64,000 bases of DNA from Tyto alba (GCF_018691265.1 NW_024881322.1:992001-1056000), one strand, 5' to 3'. Counted from the first letter of the stretch, positions 1-12,429 are shown. Notes: a model not told the origin generated them from the sequence alone. Numbers and translations are program-made.

Positions 1-1272
1 ATCACACAGACTTTAAAAATCTGTCAGCTGGTGGGAAAGTGGAGAGGGCAGCATATGCTAATTTGACAACAAATTCAGAAACCGGGAATCTGTAGCAGTC
101 CATTAATGCTTTTGTATCATTATTGTAAACAGGTTTTCTGGGATGCAGTTTTGTCCTTGATCAAAACTTCGCAACAAATTATAGTGTAGATAGAGTGTTT
201 TGATCAGAAACACTCATGGCAATGGAAACTGACGCTGACCATATTGTTCTTTCCTTTCAATCACTGTCAGAGCTGAAAAGTTTCCAGTTTTTGTTGATCT
301 ACAATACCTACTATTGAAACAGTTTCAGACAGCGAAATCTAGTGCATATGTAAACTGTCATAATTTTTTAAATTGAGCTGTGCATCCTTCTACAGTGATC
401 TGCCCTGTGGTTTGTGGCTTGCCCCTCACCTGCTCCACATTAGTAGGCACAAACTATTCTTTTGTGTTGCTGTAAAGGTAGTGAGCTCTCTCTTTGGGGG
501 AGACAGATGAGGCAGTTATACAAAAGTAACTTCAGTTTTGTCGTCATCACTGCCATCATCACAAATAACATAAATGCTAGTATCACTTCCAGAGACGTAT
601 GCATGTTCACCAAATGGACTGGGAATGAAACAAGGCAAATGTCAGCTCTGGAAATGGAAGAATTTGAAAACTAGGCCAACTTTACAAGGGAAAAAGAAGG
701 GAGTTAATGAGTCTACAGGGTTGTATACAACTACAGTGCAGTAGTTACTATTGCTTTAGTGCCATTATTGTATACAGCTTCCTCAAGGCAACTTGATGTT
801 CTTGATCAGACATTTGGGAATAGTTAGTTACATATGTAGTGTTTTGACAGAAAAGAGGCACACAAAGAAAAATTGGTACATGCATATTGTTTTTATGATC
901 TCTTCCTGTACTGTGCTACAAAGAAAAAATGATTTTTCACATGAGCAATGATCATGAAAATATTAGAAGGAACCAGTCCTGCTAACAATTGTTGTTGTGC
1001 TCACTTGTCTCCACCATGAAACTTGAAAGGCCTTGAGTCCCCAGGGTTCATGCATTCTTAGGAACTCCCAGGTTAGGAGGCGCGAGGCTCTAAGCTCGAG
1101 CTGGCCGGGTAAGTGGAGCCAGCAAGAAATCTAAGTGAGCCCAGCTGGTCGGCTACTGTCTTTGCTGTGCCAGTACTGCTTGCCTCGCATGGTGGATACG
1201 TCTCACCTAACGGTAGTCACCTGTCTGGCAGGTGCCTAGCCTAAGATAATCTTCGAGGTTCTGTGTATAGTC

Positions 1273-1290
1273 ATATATATATATATATAT
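1273..1290. repeat. (AT)9 microsatellite
   Basis: Nine perfect AT units, followed after a CTT interruption by three more TA units. It lies in AT-rich non-coding DNA and is probably length-polymorphic. Confidence 0.9.
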
Positions 1291-3289
1291 CTTTATATAT
1301 GGAGAATATGTGCTTTCAGAGGCTAATTGTTTCTACCTGTCGTAGACTCCAACTTAGAAAGGGATAATTACCTTTCAGAAGTGTTTAACAGATGATGTTG
1401 AGATAGAGGCCAGACAATTTGCTTAGATTAGATGTCTAACACTAATGTCGAACCATTAGATAGGCTAGGCATTATGAGATTACTCTGCTCCTGGTGTTTT
1501 TCTGCAAGTTTATCCTTTCTTAGCCTTCCTGAAAGGATAAATAAAGTCTCCTGAGAAAGTATCTGTACTGTGGATATCCCACACCAATTATGTTTTTATA
1601 GTTGGGTGGGTGAAATAATACATTAGGGTGAAATCTCTCTGTCCTGAGGTTGTGTATCATTGTCAGATTTCATTCATAAGACTTGACACTTTTGAATTAA
1701 TCTATTTCCCCATATGGGAATTCTCATAAGTGTGATTAAAGTTCCATTTTTTTTTTTATGCTTATTATAATCCTATCTTTTATCATTCACATCACTGTAT
1801 TTGCAATATTGGGACTGTAATGCTATGCCGTATATATTCCCTGGGGTTCAAGTACAGTAGATCTACTTAGAAGTGAAGTATGAGGGGGATATAAATAAAC
1901 CAGATCAGAGAAAAGTGCGAAATCTTGGCTTCAAAGAAAGTTCAAAGAATGTAGAAGTGCTCGGGGAATAGTAGGAATGATTAAACCATTAGTGTCACTG
2001 GGAAAATGAGCCACCTCCAGTGTTGGAGTTATGAATCAACCCTAGCCTCCAGTAAGCCTTGAATGTATACTGATAATCCATATTTTCAACATCATTAAAA
2101 TATGGATGTAAAAGTGTTAATTTAATTGTTGCTATTATGCAATTCCTAAGCAACACATTACTAAGGCTGGAAAAACAAATGGGAAAAAGTTGAGAAATGC
2201 AAAACTGAAATTTCCACAGTAACAATACAGACATTACCTCTGTTGACTGCACTTACTGTCTCTTTTATTTAAATTTATTTTCCTCCTCTTTTTAAGAATT
2301 ATTTAATGTATTTCTATGAGACCTATTGTCTGCCATAAATCATACAGGCTGATTAAAAGGAGAAATGTAATAGCACTGCTAGTCATGTTACCTCTCCCTT
2401 TTTCAGGCTTTTCCCTCCAGGAAGTGGAATCTTACCTCATGGAATTTTACATTTTTATGAATTCAAACAGAGGATGCTGGCAATTGATAAAGACAGAAAG
2501 AAAGATAAATGCAATATTTCAAAGTCGTTTTGTGATTTAGAAAGTACAGCCAAGACTTTGAAAATTCTATAAAATCCCTTACTATTCAGGGCCTGGACTA
2601 GACTCTGCATCAAAAGAAACTTCTCCTGATGCCCAGGTATTTGTGACTGCTGTCTATCAGGAGTATGTTTTTTCTTTTACTGAAGGAGAAATTGCTGACC
2701 CGTGTCAGAAGTTAAATACTGGGTCGGTTACTCCCTGCTCATGGCAATTCCTATGCCTCAGGTAGCCTTACAACCTCCATATACCACACAAGCCAGGGAC
2801 ATTGTCAGGAGAAGCTGGATCCCACGGAGAGGTCACCCATAAGTCCTGTGGTATGAGACGCTTTCTTGTTTAGTAGACTAGGATCAGAGATAAAAAGCTC
2901 TTTAAATACTTAAGTACTGCTTTTTCTTCTTTTTTTTTCCAACATTTGTGACAAAGTATTATATGCGGTGTACAGGATAGATCCTGCAAGGTAGAAATGG
3001 GAAGTTCTGCCAGTAAATAATTAACATGTGAAGTCGTATAATTTCATATGCACCAGGCACTGAAATGCAGGTAAAACTGTAGCAACAGATTTGTGGCATA
3101 GACATTATATTACATTTTACATTGTAGAGGATAACTCCTCTATGGAGTATAGTGCTATCTATTATATTTAACATATATAAATACGGTTATTAGGACACAA
3201 AACCAGTCAATATAAAAGAGAACAAAAGAAAATCTAAGGCAAGTACAGAAAGATCATCTTTTTTTCTCGTTCTGTTGATTCTTTTCCTA

Positions 3290-3680
3290 CTTACAATCAG
3301 TTGTTGCCACTTGTGAATGTCTGACAGAAACAAGCTCTTGCAGCTGGGTTTTTTTTTTTGGGTTCCACTTAATGGAGAAAGGCATCCTTTGAACTCTGCA
3401 GAATGCACAAGGTCTGAACCCTTTCTTTCCCAGTCGAACAGTGGCTACAGACAAGTTGCCCGTTTGTAGCCCAGTCAAAGTTGCACCAGTAAAGGCCAAA
3501 AAGAACGCACGGATAAGCTCCCTCTACAGCAAAATAGCCATGCTCAGTTTGCAAACCTCCAGACAGATAGAAGAAGAATTCCTCTTCGGTGTCAAACAGG
3601 GGTCACAGAGTATCTCGCTGAAAACTAAAGTTGGGATGATTTCAAATAGCACATTTCTTTTTACCTGACTGAATTCTTAC
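3290..3680. other. ORF-dense patch, possible decayed coding sequence
   Basis: Three overlapping frames are open for 60-75 codons: one on plus (3441-3668) and two on minus (3287-3499 and 3369-3554). On the minus strand, a good acceptor-like pyrimidine tract ending in TTTTCAG is followed by a frame rich in aromatic and small residues. That frame is interrupted by an in-frame TGA close to its start, then stays open to about 3369. A GTAAGT-like donor lies near 3291 on the minus strand. I recognise no family in any frame. It could be a decayed exon or pseudogene, or simply a chance stop-poor stretch. Confidence 0.2.
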
Positions 3681-5021
3681 TGCTGTCTTGTGTCGTTCAA
3701 TGAGCATTGGACAGAAGTCGTTCTACAATTGGCCCATCAAGATGATGAAAATATTTCCCTTTGCTTATTATGATGTAAAACAAATATTAGTAGAGCTAAT
3801 GGAATCAAACTAATTTAAAGACTCTGTCCTATGTGGTAGATATTACTGCTCTCCTGCCACAGTAATATTTTTGACTAAAATTGTCTAAGAAGTGGAATAA
3901 TTGTTATCCTACTGGTGGGAACACTGTCTGGGTGTTTGGAATTTTGCTTTTGCATGCTGAGGTCTAAAGATGTATAAACCCTAACCACAACCCCTTTATC
4001 TTTCTGTCACCCAGTAGTGAGGACTTGGCCACAAACATCGCCTCTTGCTGCAGCACTTTTCTCCTGAGACTCAGCTTTCATTTCCGTGCGGACCCTGGTC
4101 CTAAGAATTGCTAATAAAAGTGAATGCTGCTCAAACCAGCACTGTCAACTAAGCAAGCCCCCTAATGCTTCCATGCATGTTTAATTAAACAGGTGAGTTA
4201 CCCACTTAAATCAAGGACTGAGTTAAGCAAGGGTGTAATTGTTTCAAGAAACACAGACTGAGCCAACAGCACTGGGGAAGGGATGAATTGCTCCATTCAT
4301 CAGCAGGGGAGAGGTTTGTTCTGAAATTTAATAACTTTAATTTCTGTGCCAAATAATTCCAGTACTGATGGCTTAAAAGCTGATGTAATATGCATAATTT
4401 CACAGAGCTAAATGGCCTCCCATACCCATAAAAGTCACAGTTCTCCTCAATCTCATTCTCAAAATTACCTCTCTCCCTCTCTGATAAATTCCATAATGTG
4501 ATGTAAAACTTCACAGTACCCCAGAAATGTTAAAAATGTAGTAGCAGTATAAAATAATTGAAATAAATATCAAATTAAATAACACAGAGGGTGCTGTAGC
4601 GATTGTATTATTCATTTTTATTTTATTCAGTAACAATCTGCACTTCGAAATTTATGAAGGTGCCTTTGAATTTTCACCATTGAAAAGCCCAGAGTGAGAA
4701 TTTAGGTCAAACTTGCCACTAAGAAACCCAAAGCCTCAGCCATGAGAGACTTACGAAGTAGCCTTTTTTCTAGAAAGGCAGTTTTGATTTTCCTCATTGA
4801 CATTTTCTGTGCTGAAGTTTGAGCGAAACAAGCATCAGAATGTTTGATCTCCTGGCCCAGTAGGAGTAGCGCAGGGGTGAGCACCAGGAAGTACCTTATT
4901 CTGAACCCTCTGAGGGTATAGGTGTGATGACCCAAATCCTGAAATATTCACATGAATATTCCACCTTGATGTAGGAAATTTAAGAAACACTCATGTCCTG
5001 TGACTCCACAACAAGTAGGTA

Positions 5022-5041
5022 GTTTTGTTTTGTTTTGTTTT
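5022..5041. repeat. (GTTTT)4 simple repeat
   Basis: Four perfect GTTTT units. This is one of several T/G-rich short tandem arrays on the plus strand of this window. Confidence 0.9.
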
Positions 5042-5389
5042 CCTAAATACTGGCTAAAAGTAGGTTTCTCACTTCTAATTTATGTCAAAAGGAAGGCTCA
5101 CGACTGGGCTTCTCTCTGCTGCCTTCTGGATGAACCACCCTTCCGCCCACTGATTTTGAGCTATTTGAAGTAGGTGCTTTACCTTAAATCTTGTGGGGTG
5201 GAACTTTTTCCATATTTTCCTCCCTGAGAAAATTCTTGCGGCATTTAATCTGATTTTTCCAAATAGTAAAGAGGATCAGTCGTTGTGAGATTACAACAGG
5301 TCTTGTAAACATACCTTTTCTGTCTTCATAAATTATATTTCAAGAGGAAAATGTGTTCACTCTGCCCTCTGTGTTTGGTATCCTCTGGG

Positions 5390-5832
5390 ATGGTTCAGGT
5401 TGGAAGAGTCTCAGGAATGTCATGTAGCCCATTTGCCTGCACCAACATGATACAAGCCACGTTAATTTTTCTAACAGTGTCTAATGAGGGAGATCCCACA
5501 ACCTCCTAAGCAAGCTATTCCAGTGTTTTCTTGCCCTATTGTTAGTCTCTTTTGCCTCATGTCTAAGTCTTTTTTTTTTTTTTTTGTGGAAATTTAAATG
5601 CTTTACTTTTTGTTCTTTCCACTGTCAACATAGAGAATAGATTATGTCCACCCTCTGCCATCTGTTACTGCATCTCCCTTTAGTTATCTCTTTGTTAAGC
5701 TATGCAATTCCAATTTGTTATGTTGCCACCAGTTTCGTTTTCCAGGTTTCTGATTAATCTTTTTTCTTTGGAGTCTCTCTAATTTAGCCCATGTTCTTCC
5801 TGGTGTATATTGCCCATAACTGGACATAGATC
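5390..5832 (-). mobile_element. Ancient, strongly diverged CR1-type LINE 3' fragment
   Basis: The stretch begins with a diverged form of the CR1 3'-terminal segment: a GGTTCAGGTTGGAAGAG-like block followed by a relic of the CCAACCTGCC region. It continues with a block resembling the CR1 3' UTR (CAACCTCC, then TATTCCAGTG). It ends with a block like the upstream CR1 segment, closing in CCCATAACTGGACATAG. The order and orientation match the reverse complement of a CR1, the same orientation as the younger copy at 34367. A 16-nt T tract at 5570-5585 lies inside. Divergence is high, so the element is old; the outer limits are approximate. Confidence 0.6.
5570..5585. repeat. T16 homopolymer
   Basis: Sixteen uninterrupted T residues within the old CR1 relic, probably expanded after insertion. 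Confidence 0.9.
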
Positions 5833-5954
5833 TATTGCGGACTTGTCAGTGTAAATTACAAATGTTCCTTAACACGTATCTCAGAATATATCCTGGTTTA
5901 TACATTGCAGCGTGCTATCTGCTTTTCCACAACAGCACTGTATCTTTTGCTTGT

Positions 5955-6490
5955 GATGCTGCCCGACCTCCTAGCATTGCCCCCGGGGCCCCTCGCCGCC
6001 CTCTCCGCTCTGATGAACTGCCTTGCATGGCGATTGTAAAAGAGAGGCAGACGCTGGTCTGAACAGCAGCTCGCCTGTTGGTTCATGCAGGTGCCCAGCT
6101 GAGGGCAGAGTTTGCAATCTGGAGGAAAGACAGCGCCTAAATGCAGACTGGCGCCCAGCTGATCGTTAGTGCGTGTGACAAGGCCGGACTTGACAAGGCA
6201 GGTAGATGCTTCCCCCTTGGCTTTCCCTTTCCTTCTGCCGCCTGCTTCAACCTGTGCCCCTAACCGAGACCCCTTCCCCGCTACCCCCACCAGAGAACCT
6301 CCCTGGAGCAGGGGGACCCAGCTGTCCCGGGGCTCCTGCTGCCAGGGAAAGGAGACCGGTCCCAGCGAGAGATGCTGAAGTAGCATCCCACCGGCGATAG
6401 GCACATATCAGTCCTCATCCTCTCTTCCCCAGGATTCCTGTCCCACTCTCAGTGCTGGCTTTGGTCCCGTCCTGAAGTCCGGACAAACCT
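5955..6490. other. GC-rich patch in AT-rich surroundings
   Basis: A sharp local rise in G+C with scattered CpG dinucleotides. The stretch carries overlapping open frames on both strands, the longest 168 codons on minus (5898-6404). That frame has the Pro/Gly/Arg/Ala bias expected of any GC-rich DNA and no motif I recognise, so I do not call it a gene. A regulatory CpG-rich element is possible but not shown. Confidence 0.5.
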
Positions 6491-6735
6491 CAGGGCGAGG
6501 TGGACGGTGCTAGAGAGATGTTTGGAAAAAAATTCTCTTGAGAAAAGGAGACTGGTGTTTCCATTTTCCAGGGAGTGGGGGAAGGAGATCATGGGGATGG
6601 TCATCCAGAGCTCCTGGTGGACATGGGCACCATGAGAGAGAAAAATTTATTCCTTTCTACAGGTGAGAAGAGAAGGTATTGCTAGAGTGAGCATTTTCCT
6701 GTGTATACTGAGAAGTCCCCAGTTTACCCCTTGGG

Positions 6736-6822
6736 AGTCATTATGTCCATGGGTGCTCCCAGAGCAGAACTGAGAGAGGAAAGGGGGAAAATGGCCTTTC
6801 CTTTACAGTTAGTTTTTGGCCA
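6736..6822 (+). repeat. 87-bp direct duplication, copy A
   Basis: This 87-bp segment recurs in the same orientation at 9332-9418, 2596 bp downstream, with a single C/T difference (position 6805 against 9401 or thereabouts). It starts at AGTCATTATG and ends at TTTTTGGCCA. Upstream of both copies the short blocks TTCCTGT and GAGAAGTC recur, so the duplication may originally have been somewhat longer. It has no inverted-repeat ends and no similarity to CR1 that I can see. Confidence 0.9.
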
Positions 6823-7201
6823 TTTGGTGCAATTTCTTTCCTGCTATGGGTTTTAGTTCTTTGGAGGAATTCTGTTGGCTGCTAGGGCTTTGCTAAAGCT
6901 TCTGAGGATAGGAGGAGCTGGGGAAACTTACTGGAGTAGTATACTGAGTAGACAGTGTTAGGGAATGCCCATGCAACCCTTCACATGTTTTTTCAGTCCT
7001 GTCTTGTTCGCTGCCATAAAACAAGGGAGTAAGTGGGAACTGATATGACACAGACATTTGTGTAATATATATTGGCATCCCCGTGTTGACATATGGGGAA
7101 CCAAATCCAGGCAGTGCTGCCAAAATTATTCTGAGGAAGCGTTTTATTCACCTTGTAGAGGGTGATTGCTATAGTATTTGTTTTTCCCTCTTGTTTCATG
7201 T

Positions 7202-7244
7202 GAATTTTAAGATGGATAATTTTAAGATATCCATCTTAAAATTC
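7202..7244. repeat. Perfect 17-bp-stem inverted repeat (hairpin)
   Basis: Arms 7202-7218 and 7228-7244 are perfectly complementary over 17 bp, with a 9-nt loop (7219-7227). The arms are AT-rich, with a GATGGATA / TATCCATC core. Both loop and arms contain TTTTAAGA, which suggests a templated inverted duplication. The RNA would fold strongly on either strand, but the stem is shorter than a typical pre-microRNA and no known mature microRNA is seen. Confidence 0.85.
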
Positions 7245-8189
7245 CCCTTTCTGGAAAAAGGACGTAGAAATGAGAGGAAAAGAAAAGTTTTTATGTCGAA
7301 AAGATGTATGAGAATGGAGAGACTGATTTGTCTTTTTCAAGCTCTCCTGTCTTTATTCTTTTGGGTACTTGTACCAAATTCAGCCTCAAAAAAAATCAAA
7401 GCAAATATTATACTTATGACCTTTTATGCAAAGAGTTGGTAAAAAGATAATACTAACTTTTTTTCAGTGACTTGGCAGGGGCTGAAGGTCTTGTATTGCC
7501 TTCTTCATACTTGAAATTAAAGATCAACAGGTAACTGAAGAGAGGATTGGTTTTGTGGTATTTTGTTCCCTTCTCCTCAGTTCAGAAAGAGGTAGTAGCG
7601 GGTGGGGATGGAATTTCCTGACAGTGCAGAAGGATTATTTTATACATTTATTAGTAACAGAGACAGAAATGACTACATTAATAATCCACCCAATCCAAAC
7701 AATTGACCATCTGGGAAGTGGGAACCTTTCCAGTTGAAGGAATCAGAATCCACTGGAGAAATTTTGACATACCGTTTCTGTTTAGATGGTGAAAGTCAAG
7801 GGTTAGGATTGAGCAACATGATGGCAGCAGTTATTTGTCTCCTGCTAAAATATTTTTGTTATGTCTTACCAAAAATTGTTGGTGTTGTACATGTACCTTT
7901 GACCTTGAGACCTTATCTGACAGGAGAAAGGGTTTTGTAGCAGAAGAGTTGCCAGAAGGATGATAAAAGGATGAGATACAGGGGGACTTCATAATAGTAT
8001 AAATTAGTTGCATGTAGAAACAACATCCCTGTCACTTTAACGGAATAGGCCTTAATTTCAAGACAAATCTAAGAGAACAAAGAATGTCTCATTAGGACTC
8101 TCAGTTGATGTAATTCAGCACACAAACTTGTCATGTACACATCAGTGGAGGTGGGGACACTTCTTGGAAGGCAGCATCAAGATCCACCC

Positions 8190-8525
8190 GTGTCTGGGTT
8201 TTTCCCCCTGGATTCTTGGGAAATCCAGCCACGAGTGAGAGTGTTTGGCGTGGGAGGAGACGGGCGGGTATAGCGCTGAACCCCGTGGGCCCTCTGCCCT
8301 GCCAGGGCCCCGTGCAGTGGGCTGGCTGGCCCCACTGCCAGGAACGCGGCACCCCGCCGCGGGCTGGGCGGCGAGCAAGGGCCGCGTGCTCCTTACTGCC
8401 CCTGCCTCAGGGCCGTTTCCCTCCTTCCACCCCTGTGCTGGACTGGTTGAAGGGTGTGAGGTTTACAGCCCCGAAGAGGGCGTAGGAACACACGATCGCT
8501 GCCGCATAGCGACTGTTCCCTGACT
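8190..8525. other. GC/CpG-rich patch with a downstream consensus splice donor
   Basis: The stretch is GC-rich with many CpGs, and overlapping frames of 73-92 codons are present on both strands. At 8556-8564 a good donor-like GAGGTAAGT occurs just downstream, and a strong acceptor-like pyrimidine tract ending in CCTCAG occurs near 8410. This could be the start or an internal exon of a non-coding transcript, but no conserved protein is visible. It could equally be an isolated GC-rich element. Confidence 0.35.
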
Positions 8526-8529
8526 GACA

Positions 8530-11500
8530 GCAAAATTCTTGGGAGTTTGGGAGGGAGGTAAGTCTTATCCGACTGATCTCTTGACCTAACTTTTCAACAT
8601 AACGATTATCACATCCATTACTCCCATGTAGTGTATTCACTGCAAGAATAATATTATGCAGGACATGTTTTCCACCGAATCACATATATCCAAGCACAAG
8701 AGGAGGGAATGAGTCAGGAGTCTGGTTTTCAAAAATAATCTGGCAGTTTTCTAAAGCTACCCGGATATTGCTTTTCACAGAGGAAGCTGAAAAATATCTG
8801 AGGTGTTTGGGTTTGGCATGCTGGTCTCAAACATCAGTTGCTCGGAATATTTTATTTGCAGAAAAGCAGTGGAGAAAAAAGAGAGCTCCCCACACATGTG
8901 TCAACTGACAGGAAATAAATCAATCTGTATGTGTACTATCATGGTTTTCCCTTAAAAAATAAAACACTTTCCTTGTGCTGGAGACAATAGTTTAGTATGT
9001 TAAATTATGTGCTGCAATCTGGAAGGTAAATCCTTCCATAAAACTGTCAGTGCAGCTCATAAGCCAGCTTACCCTAAGAGCACTCCTCTCAGGTTCCGTA
9101 ATACTCTTCTGATACAACTTGAATTGCACGCTGCCCGTGAGTGTTTGATGTGAACAGTGCTTCGGTAGTGCGTGCCCGTGTTACACCGTCTTTGGGTTAC
9201 CTCTAGCCATGGCACCTCTGGCTCTGCGGCAGGAGGACGGGGAGGGGGCACCAAAAGCAGCATAATGGCTTGTAGGCGTATGAGCCTTGATGTGAAGATC
9301 TTGTGTTCCCTTTCCTGTACGAGAGCAGAGAAGTCATTATGTCCATGGGTGCTCCCAGAGCAGAACTGAGAGAGGAAAGGGGGAAAATGGCCTTTCCTTT
9401 ATAGTTAGTTTTTGGCCAATTTATACCGGTAGCACGAATCACGGATAAGGTGCTCATTTTCAACACTTCACTAGAGAGAGATTTCTGAGGATAAATAGAG
9501 GATTAATTTTTCATGGGAAAAATGCAGGACCAAATAAAAACAGTTAAAGGATGAAATATACCCTCTATTTCCCTAGCAAAATCAGTTATTCTGCAAGCAT
9601 CATGGATAAACTTGAAATAGAAGAATAAAACACTTGTGAGACTGTATTTTTTTTTTTTCTGTAAGACTTCACCCCTAAAATAGTTCCTGTAGATGTGAAA
9701 GATAGCAAGTTCTTTTTCCCTTGAACTTTAAACTGGGAATGAGGGCTAAACTCAGATTTTCACCTTGCAATTCTCACTTAAATATCTGAACTGAAGATTC
9801 AGGGACAGTCAAATATTACATCTAAGATGAAATAAGCTCCAAACAGCCTTTTGGCTTTGAAGTTTCTCTAGATCTGTAGCAATAAAGTGTTCCGTTTCAG
9901 CCTTATAAGCCTATTGACTCTGGATGAGAGAGAAGTCTTTCTATCGGTTTCAAAATTACAGGCTGTTGGTTTGACACTGCAGACCTCTTCAACCTATTGA
10001 ATCACAAAGAGATGAAGAAGTTGAGACGTAGACTTTATGGATGTTCTTATATCCAAAAATATTCTAATTAATAAAAACTATTTGGAAGTTGGGAGAAGAA
10101 AAATCACTGAATTATATGGGCTATTTCTAGAGAAATATCTATCATTTACAATAAAATTGGTGTCTGAATGAGTATTCCAAAAGCAGAAGGCTATGATTTC
10201 ATATGGATGTGAAGCCTAGAATAATGTTTAGAAAGCTGCATTTTTTTCTGCCTACCCATAAATCAGAGTTCAGCTCCATTCCACTGAAGGACTAGATGTG
10301 CTTTCAGAAGGAGCCAGATTGGAGCCCAAGGCAATAACGAAGAAAGAGCTGATGTAGAGGCCTTAAAAGGCCAGTAACTACCTAGAAGTCTTTCCAGAAT
10401 CGGAAAGTAGTGAATGTATGTTCCAGTTATTTTGCAATATATTTAATTTAATTGAAACACAGTATGATTCACTTAAAATACAATTTAGTCACTCAAGTAA
10501 ATGCTACTACTTGCCTCCTGTCGAAGGAACTTTTTGACATGTGATCACTAAACCGTACTAGAAACAGAGAGCTGAAAATGTGGGAAATAAAAACTACTAA
10601 AAATTATTAACCACTCCAAATTTAGAATTTAAGTATTCCTCCTCCTGCAACTGCAGCTAGAAACCATGAATTAAAAGTGTTTGCAGGTTAAGGGATCTCC
10701 CGATCCTTGGAACTGGTCCAGTCACATCTGTTTGGAGGTCTGTAAGAAACGTACAAGGGTGAAACTGGTTCTGTGGTCACCTGTGCTGTCAGGTTTTCTG
10801 TGAACAAACCTAGAGATTTCAGTCCTTGTGTCTGGACCCTTCATGAACTTCCTAAATTTAAATCTAAACTTTTAAAAGATGCCATTTTTGAGATGTCTAT
10901 TTAGGATGCCTTGGGGAACATGTTCTGTAGAGGTTTAAGTAGCTACATTTCTGAATATCATGTCATTTTGAGGCATCAGAAGCTGAGGACTGAAAAATGG
11001 CTAGTAATTTTTGAAAACATAGGCCTAATATTTTAAGTCAGAGATTTATTTGTCATAGGGAATATATTTAGAGTATATCCACAGAGAAGAATTATGTTAC
11101 TGGCACACTGTGGATGATACAAACAACCCTCCATTTACTTTTCCGAAGTGAGAGAACTGTAGCTCTTTTGAAGTGGAGTTTTATTTGCAAAGAACAGCTT
11201 TGAGTTGCACGTCTGTTGACTAAAACTTAGATCTAGTTCTACTATAAAAATTTTGCTGGTTTATGTCACTCACGATTTGTTATTGGCACTAACAAGAAGC
11301 TGCTTGTTTTTCCCAGGAAAGTGTCTTGCTTCTTGGTTTAGTTCTATGTAGGGCCCCAACTTCATGCCTTCCACACATATTCCTTTTACGCTGCGGTTCC
11401 TATCAACTTTTATATAAACTTGTGAACAGTTAATACATTTAATACGATCTTCCTTGAAAAGGTAATGACTTTTACAGTTGTGTTCCTTTGAAGTATCATT

Positions 11501-12337
11501 TATCCAATTGCTTTTGTGCCTGGTTTATTTTAACACATAATTTTTGAAACACCAGGAAAATGATAACCGAAAAGCTAAAATGATGTTGCTTCAGAGCTCC
11601 CCTTCTTGGTAGATTGGTAGCAATATCCTAAATGTGTATTTTTCAGCAACGCCTTTTGAAAGAATCCTCACCTTGGCTTGTGCACTCATGGTGCAGTGAT
11701 GCCTGGCTTAGCTCAGTGATCCTCTATAGGAGTGTTTACATTGTGCTGGTGATTTGATGTCGTCTGCCGATGCATAACTATGAGGCAGAGAACTCTAACT
11801 GAACCATTAAATGTTCCCACAACCTCCTTTGAGTATCAAAATGTCTTAGCCTAATTCTTCTAGGGAAGGACAGAGAAGGGCAATGCACTTACAGGCTTGC
11901 CAATTTCCCTTTATGTTTGCCCTCCCTTGTCCCAAGGATATAGACAGCTGTAAGTGCCATTTTTAACAACTGAGTATAGCAATTTGGAGATATCCCCTCA
12001 AAAATGTCCACTCATGAATTTTGCAACAGCAAACTGAAATTTGCATTTTAATAGTTCTTTTATCTCAGGATATTTTGTTAAACCTGATCAAAACTTTATG
12101 TAGAAGAAGTCTCACACACTGATTCTGTAATGACTGCAAAAAGAATCACCCCTTTTCTATCCCAGATGACAAATCAGTTTCTACTTATTCATTTACAAAT
12201 GCACAGGTTACAATGAAGGTAAATAGGTGATTTTTCAATCACGGTGGCCTTGAGGATAGTGGAGGCATGTAGCGTGTGGGTGTGGAGAATCCTCCCTGCT
12301 TTTTAATTTTACCAAAGGCATCTGTGCTTTTTAACAG
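8530..12337. other. AT-rich non-coding DNA
   Basis: No gene recognised. It contains copy B of the 87-bp duplication (9332-9418) and a T12 tract near 9647. From about 9500 to 12300 the sequence is uniformly AT-rich, low in CpG and free of long open frames on either strand. Confidence 0.7.
9332..9418 (+). repeat. 87-bp direct duplication, copy B
   Basis: Second copy of the segment at 6736-6822, same orientation, one substitution over 87 bp. In copy B the GAGAAGTC block joins directly to ATTATG, whereas copy A has about 22 extra bases between two AGTC motifs there. That is compatible with a short deletion between direct AGTC repeats in copy B or an insertion in copy A. Confidence 0.9.
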
Positions 12338-12429
12338 GTTACATCAGAGATGGAAGAGGAAATTATGATCTTATTGATGTTAGTGAGAGGTTATCCAATG
12401 ACATCCGTGGGTCATGGTTCACCAGCTAT
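12338..12429 (+). CDS. Candidate internal exon, 92 bp, unknown product
   Basis: An acceptor-like tract (CTGTGCTTTTTAACAG) ends at 12337 and a strong donor GTGAGT begins at 12430. Between them, one frame reads 30 codons without a stop. It starts two bases into the exon and contains a DGRGNYDLIDV-like stretch followed by acidic, basic and aromatic residues. The frame hits a stop shortly after the donor if read through. Entry phase would be 1 and exit phase 0. I recognise no family; the D-G-x-G-x-x-D-L spacing faintly resembles calcium-binding FG-GAP-like loops, but this is weak. Chance pseudo-exons are frequent, so this is only a candidate. Confidence 0.25.

Larger units (their letters stand above)
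1..5389. other. AT-rich non-coding DNA, no recognisable gene
   Basis: Mostly unique-looking AT-rich sequence. Open frames are short (up to about 100 codons), lie on both strands, and show no domain or motif I recognise. It contains an (AT)9 microsatellite near 1273, a (GTTTT)4 run near 5022 and short T tracts. An ORF-dense patch at about 3290-3680 is listed separately. No tRNA, snRNA or known microRNA signature was found by eye. Intergenic or intronic DNA is the simplest reading. Confidence 0.7.
6491..8189. other. Non-coding stretch with duplication copy A and a hairpin
   Basis: No recognisable gene. It contains the first copy of an 87-bp duplicated segment (6736-6822) and a long perfect hairpin (7202-7244), both listed separately. 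An open frame of 119 codons at 7083-7442 (+) runs through the hairpin, is rich in basic and hydrophobic residues, and resembles no family I know. Confidence 0.6.

Noticed and set aside
5898..6404. 168-codon minus-strand open frame in a GC-rich patch
   Set aside because: Composition is typical of GC-rich non-coding DNA, no motif or splice context is visible, and plus-strand frames overlap it.
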